Notes: generated from the letters alone by a model not told the origin. A DNA stretch of 22,852 nucleotides from an uncultured Blautia sp. (GCA_934408705.1 CAKRVL010000035.1:1-22852); one strand, 5' to 3'; positions 8,227-15,747 are shown, numbered from the stretch's first letter. Program-made: numbers and translations.

Positions 8227-8973
8227 TTAAAATTTATCAATTACATTTCGCGCTTTGCGAACTTCATTTTCATCAGTTCTGAAAATCTCAAATTCACTGA
8301 GACATGGAAGGCCCATATTGACACCTTCTTTGCGGTATTTCATTTCACTGTCCATCAGGATTTTTCCGGTCATATGGTAATCCTGAATGCCGGTTGCTTC
8401 GTGAATTACTGAAATTGCCTGAGCATTGATTCCTGCTCCTGCCATAATACGGATGCGTCCCTGGCTTTTCTTCTGAAGCTCCTTCAGCACATCCATTCCT
8501 TCCACGCAATTGTTATGCTGTCCGGAAGTCAAAATGGTATTGATTCCAAGAGATACTGACTGCTCCAGTGCTTCCTCCCAGTCTTTGCATACATCAAAAG
8601 CACGGTGAAGAGTTACAGACATATCACCGCTCTCTTCCATAAGTGCTTTCATATGCTCCATATCCATGGTTCCATCCGGATTCAGCATTCCGATTACCAC
8701 GCCCTGGGCACCAAGTTCTCTGAAACGCTTCACTTCGTCCTTAATAATATTGAACTCATATTCCGTATAACAGAAGTCACCGAATCTTGGGCGAATCAGT
8801 GCATGGATTCTGATATCGCTGTACTTTCTGATCTCACGGAAAAGGCTTTCAGAAGGAGTCGTTCCCCCGATTACAATGTTGCTACACAGTTCTATTCGGT
8901 CAGCGCCGCCTTTTTCGGCAGCCAGTACTGATTCCACAGAATCCGCACAAACTTCTAAAATACTATCTTTCAT
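8227..8973 (-). CDS. cutC: CutC family TIM-barrel protein
   Basis: The 248-aa product matches CutC closely: ADRIELCSN with GGTTPSESL near the N-terminus, IHALIRPRFGDFCYTEYE, VTLHRAFDVCKDW, ILTSGQHNNCVEG and IMAGAGIN. The start at 8973 follows GGGAGG by a short spacer and matches the family N-terminus; the frame stays open upstream to 9114 but that part has no family similarity. CutC was first linked to copper tolerance in E. coli, but the biochemical role is not settled and no copper genes are nearby. Here it lies in a DeoR-led gene set with peptide-processing genes, which suggests a metabolic rather than a copper role; that is inference. It ends 12 bases before the next gene. Confidence 0.92.
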   Translation of the reverse strand: MKDSILEVCADSVESVLAAEKGGADRIELCSNIVIGGTTPSESLFREIRKYSDIRIHALIRPRFGDFCYTEYEFNIIKDEVKRFRELGAQGVVIGMLNPDGTMDMEHMKALMEESGDMSVTLHRAFDVCKDWEEALEQSVSLGINTILTSGQHNNCVEGMDVLKELQKKSQGRIRIMAGAGINAQAISVIHEATGIQDYHMTGKILMDSEMKYRKEGVNMGLPCLSEFEIFRTDENEVRKARNVIDKF

Positions 8974-8989
8974 TTTCAAACCTCCCTGT

Positions 8990-9058
8990 AAAAAAACATC
9001 TTCTATTCTAATTCGCCAGCCATGTGTCCATGTACTTTTGTTTAAAATAAAAGATGTT
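8990..9058 (-). terminator. Long-armed stem-loop with T-tract in the cutC leader (possible attenuator)
   Basis: A 13-bp inverted repeat with one mismatch has arms at 8995-9007 (AACATCTTCTATT) and 9046-9058 (AATAAAAGATGTT) around a 38-base loop. On the minus strand the second arm runs straight into seven Ts, ending about 17 bases before the cutC ATG and next to its RBS. This resembles a factor-independent terminator or attenuator, although the stem is AT-rich and the loop long. A pair of operator half-sites 51 bp apart is the alternative. Confidence 0.4.
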
Positions 9059-9087
9059 CTCTTTACCTTTGATGTATTATGATATAA

Positions 9088-9106
9088 GTGCAGATTATTT
9101 TTGCAC
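9088..9106 (-). promoter_or_regulatory. GTGCA-N9-TGCAC dyad upstream of cutC
   Basis: A perfect 5-bp inverted repeat separated by nine AT-rich bases lies just after the deoR stop. Downstream on the minus strand is an AT-rich stretch (TATATCATAAT) that could serve as a -10. The position suits an operator for the cutC-led genes. The 11-mer GTGCAAAAATA within it also occurs at 157-167 before the binding-protein gene. Short arms make chance possible. Confidence 0.3.
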
Positions 9107-9114
9107 CGTATCAT

Positions 9115-9876
9115 TTAATATAATGTGACCTCAAGAGAATCCAGCATATCCTGAACGGACTGATCTGGAAATTCATCTGTAATGATTCCGTCCAGTTCGT
9201 CAAGCTGTGTGAATTTATATGATTCATTAAAATAAAATTTTTCCCTCTCCATTACAGCATACTTATGTCTGCTGCTCTCAATAGCAGCCTTCTTTGTCAG
9301 ACCGTCCTCCACGCCAAGAGTGGTAACAGTACGATCCATTATGTCAATTCCGCAGCTTCCGATAAAGGCTCTGTCGAAGCTGTACTTCCGAATCACCTGA
9401 ATCGCTGCGCACCCAAGGAAACCGTTTACTGTGGGATACATGATTCCCCCGGTTCCGATTGCTGTAATTCTGGGATTTGCTGCAAGCAGCTGAAGAATAT
9501 CAATCATGTTGCTCACTACAGTAAGCTGCATTTCTGATTTCGCCAGCAGCTTGGCAAGTTCTATATTCGTAGTGGAAATATCAAGGAAAATAGCTTCTCT
9601 TTCCTTAATTAAGGTCATAGCCTTGGCTGCGATTACCTTTTTCCTGTCTACATGATAATTTCTTCTGTCGATAACATCTCTTTCCAACGGGTAATCCTGG
9701 GAAAGAATTGCACCACCGTAAGTTCTTTTAAGTTTGCCGGCATTTTCAAGAGTTTTCAGATCTTTACGGATGCAGTCCTCTGTCACCTGAAATAGTTCAC
9801 TCAGTTCTCGGACACGGACTTTCCCCTGTTCCCGAAGGACTTTTTCGATGGCCTGCTGCCTTTCTTCTATAAACAT
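9115..9876 (-). CDS. DeoR-family transcriptional regulator
   Basis: The 253-aa protein has the DeoR-type winged helix at the N-terminus (RQQAIEKVLREQGKVRVREL, ELFQVTEDCIRKDLKTLENAG, LKRTYGGAI). The C-terminal sensor resembles DeoR-C (FLDISTTNIELAKLL, VVSNMIDILQLL, AFIGSCGID), a fold that binds phosphorylated sugars or related metabolites. Length is normal for the family. A strong AGGAGG precedes the ATG. It lies 70 bases after oppF and 141 bases before cutC, all on the same strand, so it may control the Opp genes, the cutC gene set, or both. A perfect palindrome sits directly upstream and is the best candidate for an autoregulatory site. The inducer is unknown; a DeoR regulator next to peptide genes is unexpected because most members respond to sugar phosphates. 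Confidence 0.9.
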   Translation of the reverse strand: MFIEERQQAIEKVLREQGKVRVRELSELFQVTEDCIRKDLKTLENAGKLKRTYGGAILSQDYPLERDVIDRRNYHVDRKKVIAAKAMTLIKEREAIFLDISTTNIELAKLLAKSEMQLTVVSNMIDILQLLAANPRITAIGTGGIMYPTVNGFLGCAAIQVIRKYSFDRAFIGSCGIDIMDRTVTTLGVEDGLTKKAAIESSRHKYAVMEREKFYFNESYKFTQLDELDGIITDEFPDQSVQDMLDSLEVTLY

Positions 9877-9912
9877 CCTTCTTCCTCCTGTTTTTTGCTG
9901 CCTTAATCACCT

Positions 9913-9932
9913 TTTCTGGTTTAAACCAAAAT
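9913..9932. promoter_or_regulatory. TGGTTTAAACCA palindrome upstream of deoR
   Basis: A perfect 12-bp palindrome at 9917-9928, extended by three further pairs on each side after one mismatch. It lies between the oppF stop and the deoR RBS. DeoR-family operators are often GTTT/AAAC-containing palindromes, so autoregulation is plausible. It has too little GC to act as a terminator. Confidence 0.45.
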
Positions 9933-9946
9933 TTTCCTACCAAAGA

Positions 9947-10924
9947 TCACTTTGTACACTGACTACATGCAACAAAATGTCCTGGTTTTATCTCAACAAG
10001 CTTTGGCTGACTCTTATGGCAGCTGTCCGTGCATACCTGACAGCGGCTGCAGAACTTACATTCATTTCCCAACTCGATTGGATTCGGAAGTGTGCCCTCC
10101 AGCATAATTCTCTGACGGTTCTTCTCGATGTCCGGATCCGGAATCGGAATTGCGGAAAGAAGAGCCTTTGTATACGGATGCATTGGATTCTCGAAAAGTT
10201 CCTCGCTGTCTGCAAGCTCAACAAGAGAGCCAAGATACATAACACCAATACGGTCACTGATATGCTTAACCATGGAAAGATCATGGGCAATAAACAGATA
10301 GGTCAGTCCACGTTCTCTCTGAAGCTGTTCCAGAAGGTTGATGACCTGTGCCTGAATGGAAACATCCAAAGCGGAAATAGGCTCATCACATACAATAAAA
10401 TCCGGATTTACTGCAAGAGCACGGGCAATACCCACACGCTGGCGCTGACCGCCGGAGAACTCATGAGGGAATCTGTCTGCATGCTCAGCCTGAAGACCTA
10501 CGGTCTCAAGGAGCTGGATTACTTTTTCATTACGTTCTTTCTTATTTACTGCAAGTCCATGGGCATCAATTCCTTCTGCCACAATGTCCAGAATTTTTCT
10601 TCTTGGATTCAGAGACGCATATGGATCCTGGAAAATCATCTGCATTCTTCTGCAAAGCTCATGTCTTTGCTTCGCATCCATATTACTGCTAATCTTAGTC
10701 CCATCGAAGGTTACAGTTCCCTCGGTGGGATCGTACAGGTGGATAACGGTTCGTCCAAAGGTAGATTTACCGCAGCCGGACTCCCCAACAAGACCAAGAG
10801 TCTCACCCTTATAAATCTGAAGGGAGATATCGTCTACCGCCTTCAGGATTTTTTTATTTCCAACATTAAAGTATTTCTTCAGGTTCTTAACGTCAAGAAG
10901 TACCTGCTTGTCATCATTTTTCAT
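9947..10924 (-). CDS. oppF: Oligopeptide ABC transporter ATP-binding protein OppF-type
   Basis: The 325-aa ATPase energises peptide import at the inner face of the membrane. Walker [10 protein letters not shown] is at residues 47-55, the Q-loop [12 protein letters not shown] near 96, the ABC signature [15 protein letters not shown] at 156-170, Walker B FIVCDEP at 176-182 and the H-loop in IAHDLS near 213. The C-terminal oligopeptide/dipeptide domain is cysteine-rich, with seven Cys between 289 and 323 ([14 protein letters not shown] and CSQC), richer than usual. The start overlaps the oppD stop by 11 bases and uses a GGAGG inside oppD, so translation is coupled. It is the last gene of the oppABCDF set, and no clear terminator follows before deoR. 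Confidence 0.93.
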   Translation of the reverse strand: MKNDDKQVLLDVKNLKKYFNVGNKKILKAVDDISLQIYKGETLGLVGESGCGKSTFGRTVIHLYDPTEGTVTFDGTKISSNMDAKQRHELCRRMQMIFQDPYASLNPRRKILDIVAEGIDAHGLAVNKKERNEKVIQLLETVGLQAEHADRFPHEFSGGQRQRVGIARALAVNPDFIVCDEPISALDVSIQAQVINLLEQLQRERGLTYLFIAHDLSMVKHISDRIGVMYLGSLVELADSEELFENPMHPYTKALLSAIPIPDPDIEKNRQRIMLEGTLPNPIELGNECKFCSRCQVCTDSCHKSQPKLVEIKPGHFVACSQCTK

Positions 10925-11912
10925 CAGAGTTTACCTCCTGTGCCATCTCGTCAAGCATCCAGCATGCTGACTTGTGATTCTTGCCGCAATCGGTATAATC
11001 CGGCATGTATTTCTGGCAGACGATCATTGTCTCCTTACATCTTGCCGCAAAAGGACATCCAACCGGAGGCTCCATAAGATCCGGAGGAGTTCCCGGGATT
11101 GCCTGAAGCTCACCGCCTTTTTCGTGTGCTTTTGGAATAGAACGAAGAAGGCCTTTTGTATATTCGTGACATGGGTTGTGGAAAATATCTTCCACATCTC
11201 CTGTCTCAACCAGCTTGCCGCCATACATAACAGCAACACGGTCTGCAATATTGGCCACAACTCCAAGGTTATGTGTAATAATGATAATGGAGGTTTTGAT
11301 CTTTTTCTGAAGATCGCGCATAAGATCCAGAATCTGAGCCTGGATTGTTACATCAAGAGCTGTAGTCGGCTCATCTGCAATCAGTACCTTGGGATCGCAT
11401 GCAAGTGCAATCGCGATTACCACACGCTGTCTCATACCACCGGATAACTGATGTGGATACTGATCATAACGTGCCTCCGGATTGGAAATTCCAACCAGAG
11501 AAAGAAGCTCGATTGCTCTTGCCTTTCTGTCAGCCTTGCTCATATCCTTGCGATGCTCTTTCAGCATTTCCTCAATCTGTTTTCCAACCTTCATAGTCGG
11601 GTTCAGGGAAGTCATAGGATCCTGGAAGATCATGGCAATCTCGCTTCCGCGCACCTGCTGCATCTGACGCTCTGAATATTTGGTCAGATCATTTCCCTGA
11701 AACATTACGCTTCCTTCTACTACTTTTCCATTCTTTGGGAGGATTCCCATAACACCTTTCATTGTAATGGATTTTCCGGAACCGGACTCTCCTACTACCG
11801 CAAGTGTCTCCTGCTCATTCAGGTAAAAATCCACGCCGCGCACAGCCTGGACAACGCCCTTGTGCGTCTTGATGTGGACTGTAAGATTCTTAACTTCTAA
11901 TATTTTTCCCAT
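10914..11912 (-). CDS. oppD: Oligopeptide ABC transporter ATP-binding protein OppD-type
   Basis: The 332-aa ATPase is the partner of OppF. Walker A GESGSGKS is at residues 41-48, [11 protein letters not shown] near 95, signature [15 protein letters not shown] at 156-170, Walker B VLIADEP at 176-182 and ITHNLGVV near 212. The C-terminal oligopeptide domain has [10 protein letters not shown] and further Cys residues, typical of Opp/Dpp ATPases. It starts 8 bases after oppC with a weak RBS (AGTAGGTAC), consistent with read-through translation in an operon. Together with OppF it forms the heterodimeric motor; peptide rather than nickel or sugar specificity is the family default and not proven. 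Confidence 0.93.
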   Translation of the reverse strand: MGKILEVKNLTVHIKTHKGVVQAVRGVDFYLNEQETLAVVGESGSGKSITMKGVMGILPKNGKVVEGSVMFQGNDLTKYSERQMQQVRGSEIAMIFQDPMTSLNPTMKVGKQIEEMLKEHRKDMSKADRKARAIELLSLVGISNPEARYDQYPHQLSGGMRQRVVIAIALACDPKVLIADEPTTALDVTIQAQILDLMRDLQKKIKTSIIIITHNLGVVANIADRVAVMYGGKLVETGDVEDIFHNPCHEYTKGLLRSIPKAHEKGGELQAIPGTPPDLMEPPVGCPFAARCKETMIVCQKYMPDYTDCGKNHKSACWMLDEMAQEVNSDEK

Positions 11913-11920
11913 AGCTGTAC

Positions 11921-12844
11921 CTACTTTCTCATCTGCGGATCAAGGGCATCACGAAGTCCGTCGCCCAGAATACTGAAGCATACCATAATCAGTACGATAA
12001 CAATTGCCGGGAAAATCAGTACATGTGGATACATTCGCAGTACCTGATAACCACCGTTGATCAATACACCAAGGGAAGCCTGCGGCTCTGCCAGACCAAT
12101 ACCAATGAAGCTTAAGAATGCCTCGGTAAAGATAGCGCTTGGGATTGTGAACATCACGTTGATTACGATAACGCTGACTGTGTTCGGGATCAGATCCTTC
12201 ATAATAATGTTGAATTTGCTGGTTCCAAGAACCTGGGAAGCAAGTACGAATTCCTGATTCTTCAGTTTCAGGATCTCGGCACGAACCAGTCTGGCCATAT
12301 TTACCCATCCGGTAATGGAAAGTGCAGCGATAATAGTTCCTACACCAGCCGGGAATGCCATCAGGAAAAGGATTACAATGATAAGGCTTGGGATTCCAAC
12401 CAGTACCTCAATAATACGCTGCATAACAGCGTCTACCTTTCCCCCGAAAAGAGCGGAAACAGCACCGTAAAGAACACCTACAACTAGATCCAGGATTGCA
12501 GCTACCAGTGCAATCATAAGGGAAATTCTGGTTCCCATCCAGGTACGTACCCACAGGTCACGTCCAAACTGGTCAGCACCAAAAATATGTGCTGCGCTTG
12601 GAAGTCCATATACATTGTTATAATCAGTGTCTCTAAATGAATATTTACTGAAGATCGGTGCAAAAATGGCAAGCAGGATAATTCCGATCAAAATAAATAA
12701 TGCTACAACTGCTGCCTTGTTTTTTTTCAGACGGATCCATGCGTCAGCCAGCATAGTGGAAGCAGGAGCTGCGATGTGCTCTTTTTCAGAGGCTTCTACT
12801 TTCGCTTTCTGATACATGCTGCGGTCAATTTTTGATTTGTCCAC
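11921..12844 (-). CDS. oppC: Oligopeptide ABC transporter permease OppC-type
   Basis: The 307-aa inner-membrane permease has an N-terminal cytosolic extension, a first membrane segment (AAVVALFILIGIILLAIFAP) and the OppC-type N-terminal motif, followed by five more segments. The inner-membrane coupling region EILKLKNQEFVLASQVLGTS contains the EAA-like loop that docks to the ATPases. It uses a GTG start at 12844, only 2 bases after the oppB stop, and the RBS (AAAGGAG) lies in the last codons of oppB, so translation is tightly coupled. The C-terminus GDGLRDALDPQMRK is the standard ending of this family. Confidence 0.92.
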   Translation of the reverse strand: MDKSKIDRSMYQKAKVEASEKEHIAAPASTMLADAWIRLKKNKAAVVALFILIGIILLAIFAPIFSKYSFRDTDYNNVYGLPSAAHIFGADQFGRDLWVRTWMGTRISLMIALVAAILDLVVGVLYGAVSALFGGKVDAVMQRIIEVLVGIPSLIIVILFLMAFPAGVGTIIAALSITGWVNMARLVRAEILKLKNQEFVLASQVLGTSKFNIIMKDLIPNTVSVIVINVMFTIPSAIFTEAFLSFIGIGLAEPQASLGVLINGGYQVLRMYPHVLIFPAIVIVLIMVCFSILGDGLRDALDPQMRK

Positions 12845-12846
12845 GA

Positions 12847-13785
12847 TCAGCTCTCCTTTCCTTTGGCAAGACGAATTCTCGGGTCAATAAGAGAATAAGC
12901 CAGGTCAACAAGCAGTACAATCAGCATATAGAATGCGGCATAGAAAATAGTAATACCCATGATCACCGGATAATCATTTGCCTTGATACAGTCTACGAAA
13001 AGGCTTCCGATACCAGGAATACTGAAGATGTTCTCTACAGCAAGAGATCCTGTCATAAGGTTTACTACGATTGGTCCTAAAATAGTTACAACCGGAAGGA
13101 TGGAGTTGCGGACTGCATGACGCATAAGGACTTTCATCTGGCTCAGCCCCTTGGCTCTTGCAGTTACGATGTAATCCTGATCCAGTACATCCAGCATTTC
13201 GGTACGCATAAAACGGGCAACCATAGCTGTTGCACTGAACGAAAGCGCAATGGACGGCAATACGGAACAATTCCAGCCAGTCCAGAATCCAACTGGGAGA
13301 GCACCCCATTTCAGACCTATGTAATACTGAAGAAGGGCTGCGGCGACAAAGTTCGGCACCGAGACTCCAAGCACTGCCAATATCATAGTAAAGTAATCAA
13401 TTCCGCTATTGTGCTTCCAGGCAGCCAGGATTCCTAAAATTAATCCGATTGCAAGTCCGATCAGTACTGCCTGGATACCAATCAGCGCAGATGGTCCGAG
13501 ACGACCTGTGATAACCTTGGAAACGTCCTGGTTTACATAAGTAAAGGAAGTACCCAGGTCTCCTTTCAGCATGTTCTTAATATATTTCACATACTGCATT
13601 GGAAGAGAATCATTTAATCCATACATTTCCAGCACACGTTCCTGCTGCTGAGGTGTCATAATACTAAAACGCTCAGCATCAAAAGGTGTACCTGGAAGAT
13701 TTTTCATCATGAAAAAGGTACAGGTTACAATTACCCACAAGGTAACCAGAATGTACCCTAATCGCTTTAATACATATTTCAGCAT
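12847..13785 (-). CDS. oppB: Oligopeptide ABC transporter permease OppB-type
   Basis: The 312-aa permease starts MLKYVLKRLGYILVTLWVIV, the classical OppB/DppB N-terminus, after an AAAGGTG RBS. The frame is open further upstream to 13875, but that part covers the terminator and has no family match, so 13785 is preferred. Six membrane segments are seen. The EAA loop is represented by LDVLDQDYIVTARAKGLSQ, and the typical VENIFSIPGIGSLFVD precedes the final segments. The C-terminus LIDPRIRLAKGKES is standard. It pairs with OppC to form the channel. It lies downstream of a terminator that separates it from oppA, which probably lowers its expression relative to the binding protein. Confidence 0.93.
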   Translation of the reverse strand: MLKYVLKRLGYILVTLWVIVTCTFFMMKNLPGTPFDAERFSIMTPQQQERVLEMYGLNDSLPMQYVKYIKNMLKGDLGTSFTYVNQDVSKVITGRLGPSALIGIQAVLIGLAIGLILGILAAWKHNSGIDYFTMILAVLGVSVPNFVAAALLQYYIGLKWGALPVGFWTGWNCSVLPSIALSFSATAMVARFMRTEMLDVLDQDYIVTARAKGLSQMKVLMRHAVRNSILPVVTILGPIVVNLMTGSLAVENIFSIPGIGSLFVDCIKANDYPVIMGITIFYAAFYMLIVLLVDLAYSLIDPRIRLAKGKES

Positions 13786-13803
13786 GACATCACCTTTTCT
13801 GTT

Positions 13804-13824
13804 ACTGTGCACGTAGTGAACAGT
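13804..13824. repeat. Imperfect 21-bp palindrome before oppB
   Basis: ACTGT-G-CAC on one side and GTG-A-ACAGT on the other pair at eight of nine positions around a 3-bp centre. It lies between the terminator T-tract and the oppB RBS. It could be a regulator site or a small hairpin in the oppB leader; nothing further can be read. Confidence 0.25.
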
Positions 13825-13841
13825 ACTCCTTTTCTTTCTGT

Positions 13842-13889
13842 GAAAAACAGACCGTATACCGGCTGTGTAAGCCACTGCTGTATACGGTC
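13842..13889 (-). terminator. Factor-independent terminator between oppA and oppB
   Basis: On the minus strand, GACCGTATAC (13880-13889) pairs perfectly with GTATACGGTC (13850-13859). An inner GGCT/AGCC pairing extends the stem, and a T-rich run (TGTTTTTC) follows. It lies about 100 bases after the oppA stop and 57 bases before the oppB start. Partial termination here would give more OppA than OppBCDF, the usual stoichiometry for binding-protein transporters. Confidence 0.8.
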
Positions 13890-13896
13890 CGTTACT

Positions 13897-13912
13897 TATT
13901 CCTTAAGGAATA
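13897..13912. repeat. Perfect 16-bp palindrome after oppA
   Basis: TATTCC-TTAA-GGAATA is perfectly self-complementary and lies directly upstream (minus-strand sense) of the terminator stem. It may form a small hairpin in the oppA 3' region or act as a DNA-binding site; no family is recognised. Confidence 0.3.
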
Positions 13913-13987
13913 TTACTTGAATTTGAAGCAAACCTCTGAGATCTGTTTCGCTACCAGTTTATATCCAACAATCACCTGAATAAGAGA

Positions 13988-15580
13988 TTATTCGAAGGAA
14001 GCGTACTTGAACTCAAGCGGAACACCGATCGGATGGCTGATCAGGTTCTTGACATTGGATTTTGTCAGAACTGCAGATCCTCTGTGGTATACCGGAGCAA
14101 CAACTGCATCTTCTTCAACAAGCTTCTTCTCAGCTTTCAGCATGTCATCAAGACGAGCTGCATCGTCTGTCTGAGTCTTAGCATCAGAAATCAGTGCATT
14201 GTAATCATCATTGTTGTAATTTCCACGGTATGGAGTTCCGTTTGTCCACAGATCAAGGTATGTCATAGCGTCATCATAGTCAGCACCCCATGCTGTTACA
14301 GCAAACTGATAGTTGTTGGCATCCATCAGCTCTCCACGTCCCTGTACAGTCTTGGTATCAATTACTACGTTCAGACCAAGTGTTGTAACAAGCTCACTCT
14401 GGATAAATGTTGCAACGGATTTGGATACAGAGTCATCAGCTACAAGAAGAGTAACCTCTGAAGGTGCACTTCCAAGCTCTTCAACTGCTTTGTCATAGTA
14501 TTCTTTTGCCTGCTCCGGATCATATGGGGAAACATCTCCGTTCAGCTCACGGAATGTCTTCTCTCCATCACCGCTCATGCCGTCTGCTACAAGACCAAAT
14601 CCTGGTGCAGAACCATCAGCAAGAATGTTATCTGTAAGAGCGCTTCTGTTCATAGCAAGAGAAATAGCTTTTCTCATGTTTACATTGCTCATTACGTCAT
14701 CTGTAAGGTTGAACTGTACATAGCTTGTACGGAAGTCGATCTCCTGGGAGAATTCCGGATCATCCTTGTATGCTACTACGTTTGCAGAATCAAGTTTAAC
14801 CTGGGAAAGCTCGCCAGCCTGATATGCGCTTAATGCAGCTGCAGCATCTTTGATTACACGAACCTGTGCATCTTCGATTGCTACGTTGTCTTTATCCCAG
14901 TAATTGTCGTTCTTAGCGAAAGTAACGCCTACAGCCGGATCATAATCTGTGATCACGTACGGTCCGCAGTAGAGCATGCTGTCTGGGGAAAGAGCGAAGT
15001 TTGTGCCCTGCTCTTCACAGAATGCTTCGTTAACCGGGAAGAACATATCCATTGTAGTAAGGTTCAGGAAGTATGGTGTCGGGCTCTTCAGCTGAACTTC
15101 CAGTGTCTGATCGTCAACAGCCTTAACGCCTACCTCAGAAGCCTCAACGCTTCCCTCATTATACTCCTGACCATTTACGATGTAGTCTGTCATAATGAAG
15201 CTGTAGCCGTTTGTTGCGTCTGCACTCATCTGTTTCAGCCATGCATAAACGAAATCAGATGCTGTAACAGGCTCACCATTGCTCCACTGGATTCCATCTC
15301 TTAAATGGAAGGTATATGTAAGCTTATCGTCTGTTACCTCATAGGTATCACAAAGAGCCGGCTGAGGCTGGTTGTTCTCGTCCATACGGAACAGTCCCTC
15401 TTCTGCCTGATTCAGTACAAGGAATGCATTCTCTTCGGATGCTGCCCACGGCACCAGAGTTTTGATCTCGAAATCGGTAGCAACGCTGAGTGTCTCGCCC
15501 TCTGCGAATACTGCTGATGCGCCTGTTACTGTCATGGTAAGTGCCATGCCAAGTGCTACTGCTGCTTTCATCATTTTCAT
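13988..15580 (-). CDS. oppA: Oligopeptide-binding protein, OppA-type family 5 solute-binding protein
   Basis: The 530-aa extracellular receptor would capture peptides for OppBCDF. It has the family-5 signature in YTFHLRDGIQWSNGEPVTASDFVYAW (written here in parts: YTFHLRDGIQWSNG and EPVTASDFVYAW), a substrate-closing C-lobe around MRKAISLAMNRSALTD, and a C-terminus ending PIGVPLEFKYASFE. The signal peptide is MKMMKAAVALGMALTMTVTG followed by ASAVFA and EGE, with an AxA-type cleavage site and no cysteine. This is unusual, since Gram-positive binding proteins are normally lipid-anchored at a lipobox Cys. The start follows AAAGGAG by 7 bases. It has its own strong promoter and operator and is followed by a terminator before oppB. 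Confidence 0.93.
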   Translation of the reverse strand: MKMMKAAVALGMALTMTVTGASAVFAEGETLSVATDFEIKTLVPWAASEENAFLVLNQAEEGLFRMDENNQPQPALCDTYEVTDDKLTYTFHLRDGIQWSNGEPVTASDFVYAWLKQMSADATNGYSFIMTDYIVNGQEYNEGSVEASEVGVKAVDDQTLEVQLKSPTPYFLNLTTMDMFFPVNEAFCEEQGTNFALSPDSMLYCGPYVITDYDPAVGVTFAKNDNYWDKDNVAIEDAQVRVIKDAAAALSAYQAGELSQVKLDSANVVAYKDDPEFSQEIDFRTSYVQFNLTDDVMSNVNMRKAISLAMNRSALTDNILADGSAPGFGLVADGMSGDGEKTFRELNGDVSPYDPEQAKEYYDKAVEELGSAPSEVTLLVADDSVSKSVATFIQSELVTTLGLNVVIDTKTVQGRGELMDANNYQFAVTAWGADYDDAMTYLDLWTNGTPYRGNYNNDDYNALISDAKTQTDDAARLDDMLKAEKKLVEEDAVVAPVYHRGSAVLTKSNVKNLISHPIGVPLEFKYASFE

Positions 15581-15682
15581 AGTTTTTCTCCTTTCTTATC
15601 CGTCCTGTATAAGGTACGGTAGTAAGCCTTTGCCGTCAGAGTGTGTAAAAAAATTGTTTTTTTCCGTCTCTTTTTGGTGATT

Positions 15683-15707
15683 TTAGTATAGCAAAGTGCC
15701 ATACTAA
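15683..15707. promoter_or_regulatory. 25-bp operator palindrome over the oppA promoter
   Basis: Plus-strand half-sites TTAGTATAGCA (15683-15693) and TGCCATACTAA (15697-15707) flank a 3-bp centre and match at 10 of 11 positions. The palindrome covers the -10 and the entire spacer and touches the -35, an ideal repressor position. The cognate protein is not evident; the DeoR protein 5.8 kb downstream has a different-looking upstream palindrome. Confidence 0.7.
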
Positions 15708-15713
15708 TGTCAA
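15685..15713 (-). promoter_or_regulatory. Strong sigma-A promoter of oppA
   Basis: On the minus strand TTGACA (15708-15713), a 17-bp spacer and TATACT (15685-15690) match consensus at 11 of 12 positions. An AT-rich stretch of about 35 bases upstream could serve as an UP element. Transcription would begin near 15678, giving a leader of about 98 bases to the oppA ATG. Confidence 0.85.
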
Positions 15714-15747
15714 TTATTTTTTATTACTCTTTATTATTTTTTATTGT

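Noticed and set aside
8974..9114. N-terminal extension of cutC to an ATG at 9114
   Set aside because: The extra 47 residues match no CutC N-terminus, cover the stem-loop and dyad, and lack an RBS; 8973 has GGGAGG and the family start.
9848..11077. 409-codon plus-strand open frame opposite oppF
   Set aside because: Antisense shadow of a well-conserved gene, no RBS and no protein-like features.
13786..13875. Upstream start for oppB at 13875
   Set aside because: The extension covers the terminator hairpin; MLKYVLKRLGY at 13785 with AAAGGTG is the classical start.
15581..15680. Riboswitch in the oppA leader
   Set aside because: The leader is about 98 bases with no recognisable aptamer and no terminator or RBS-masking hairpin.
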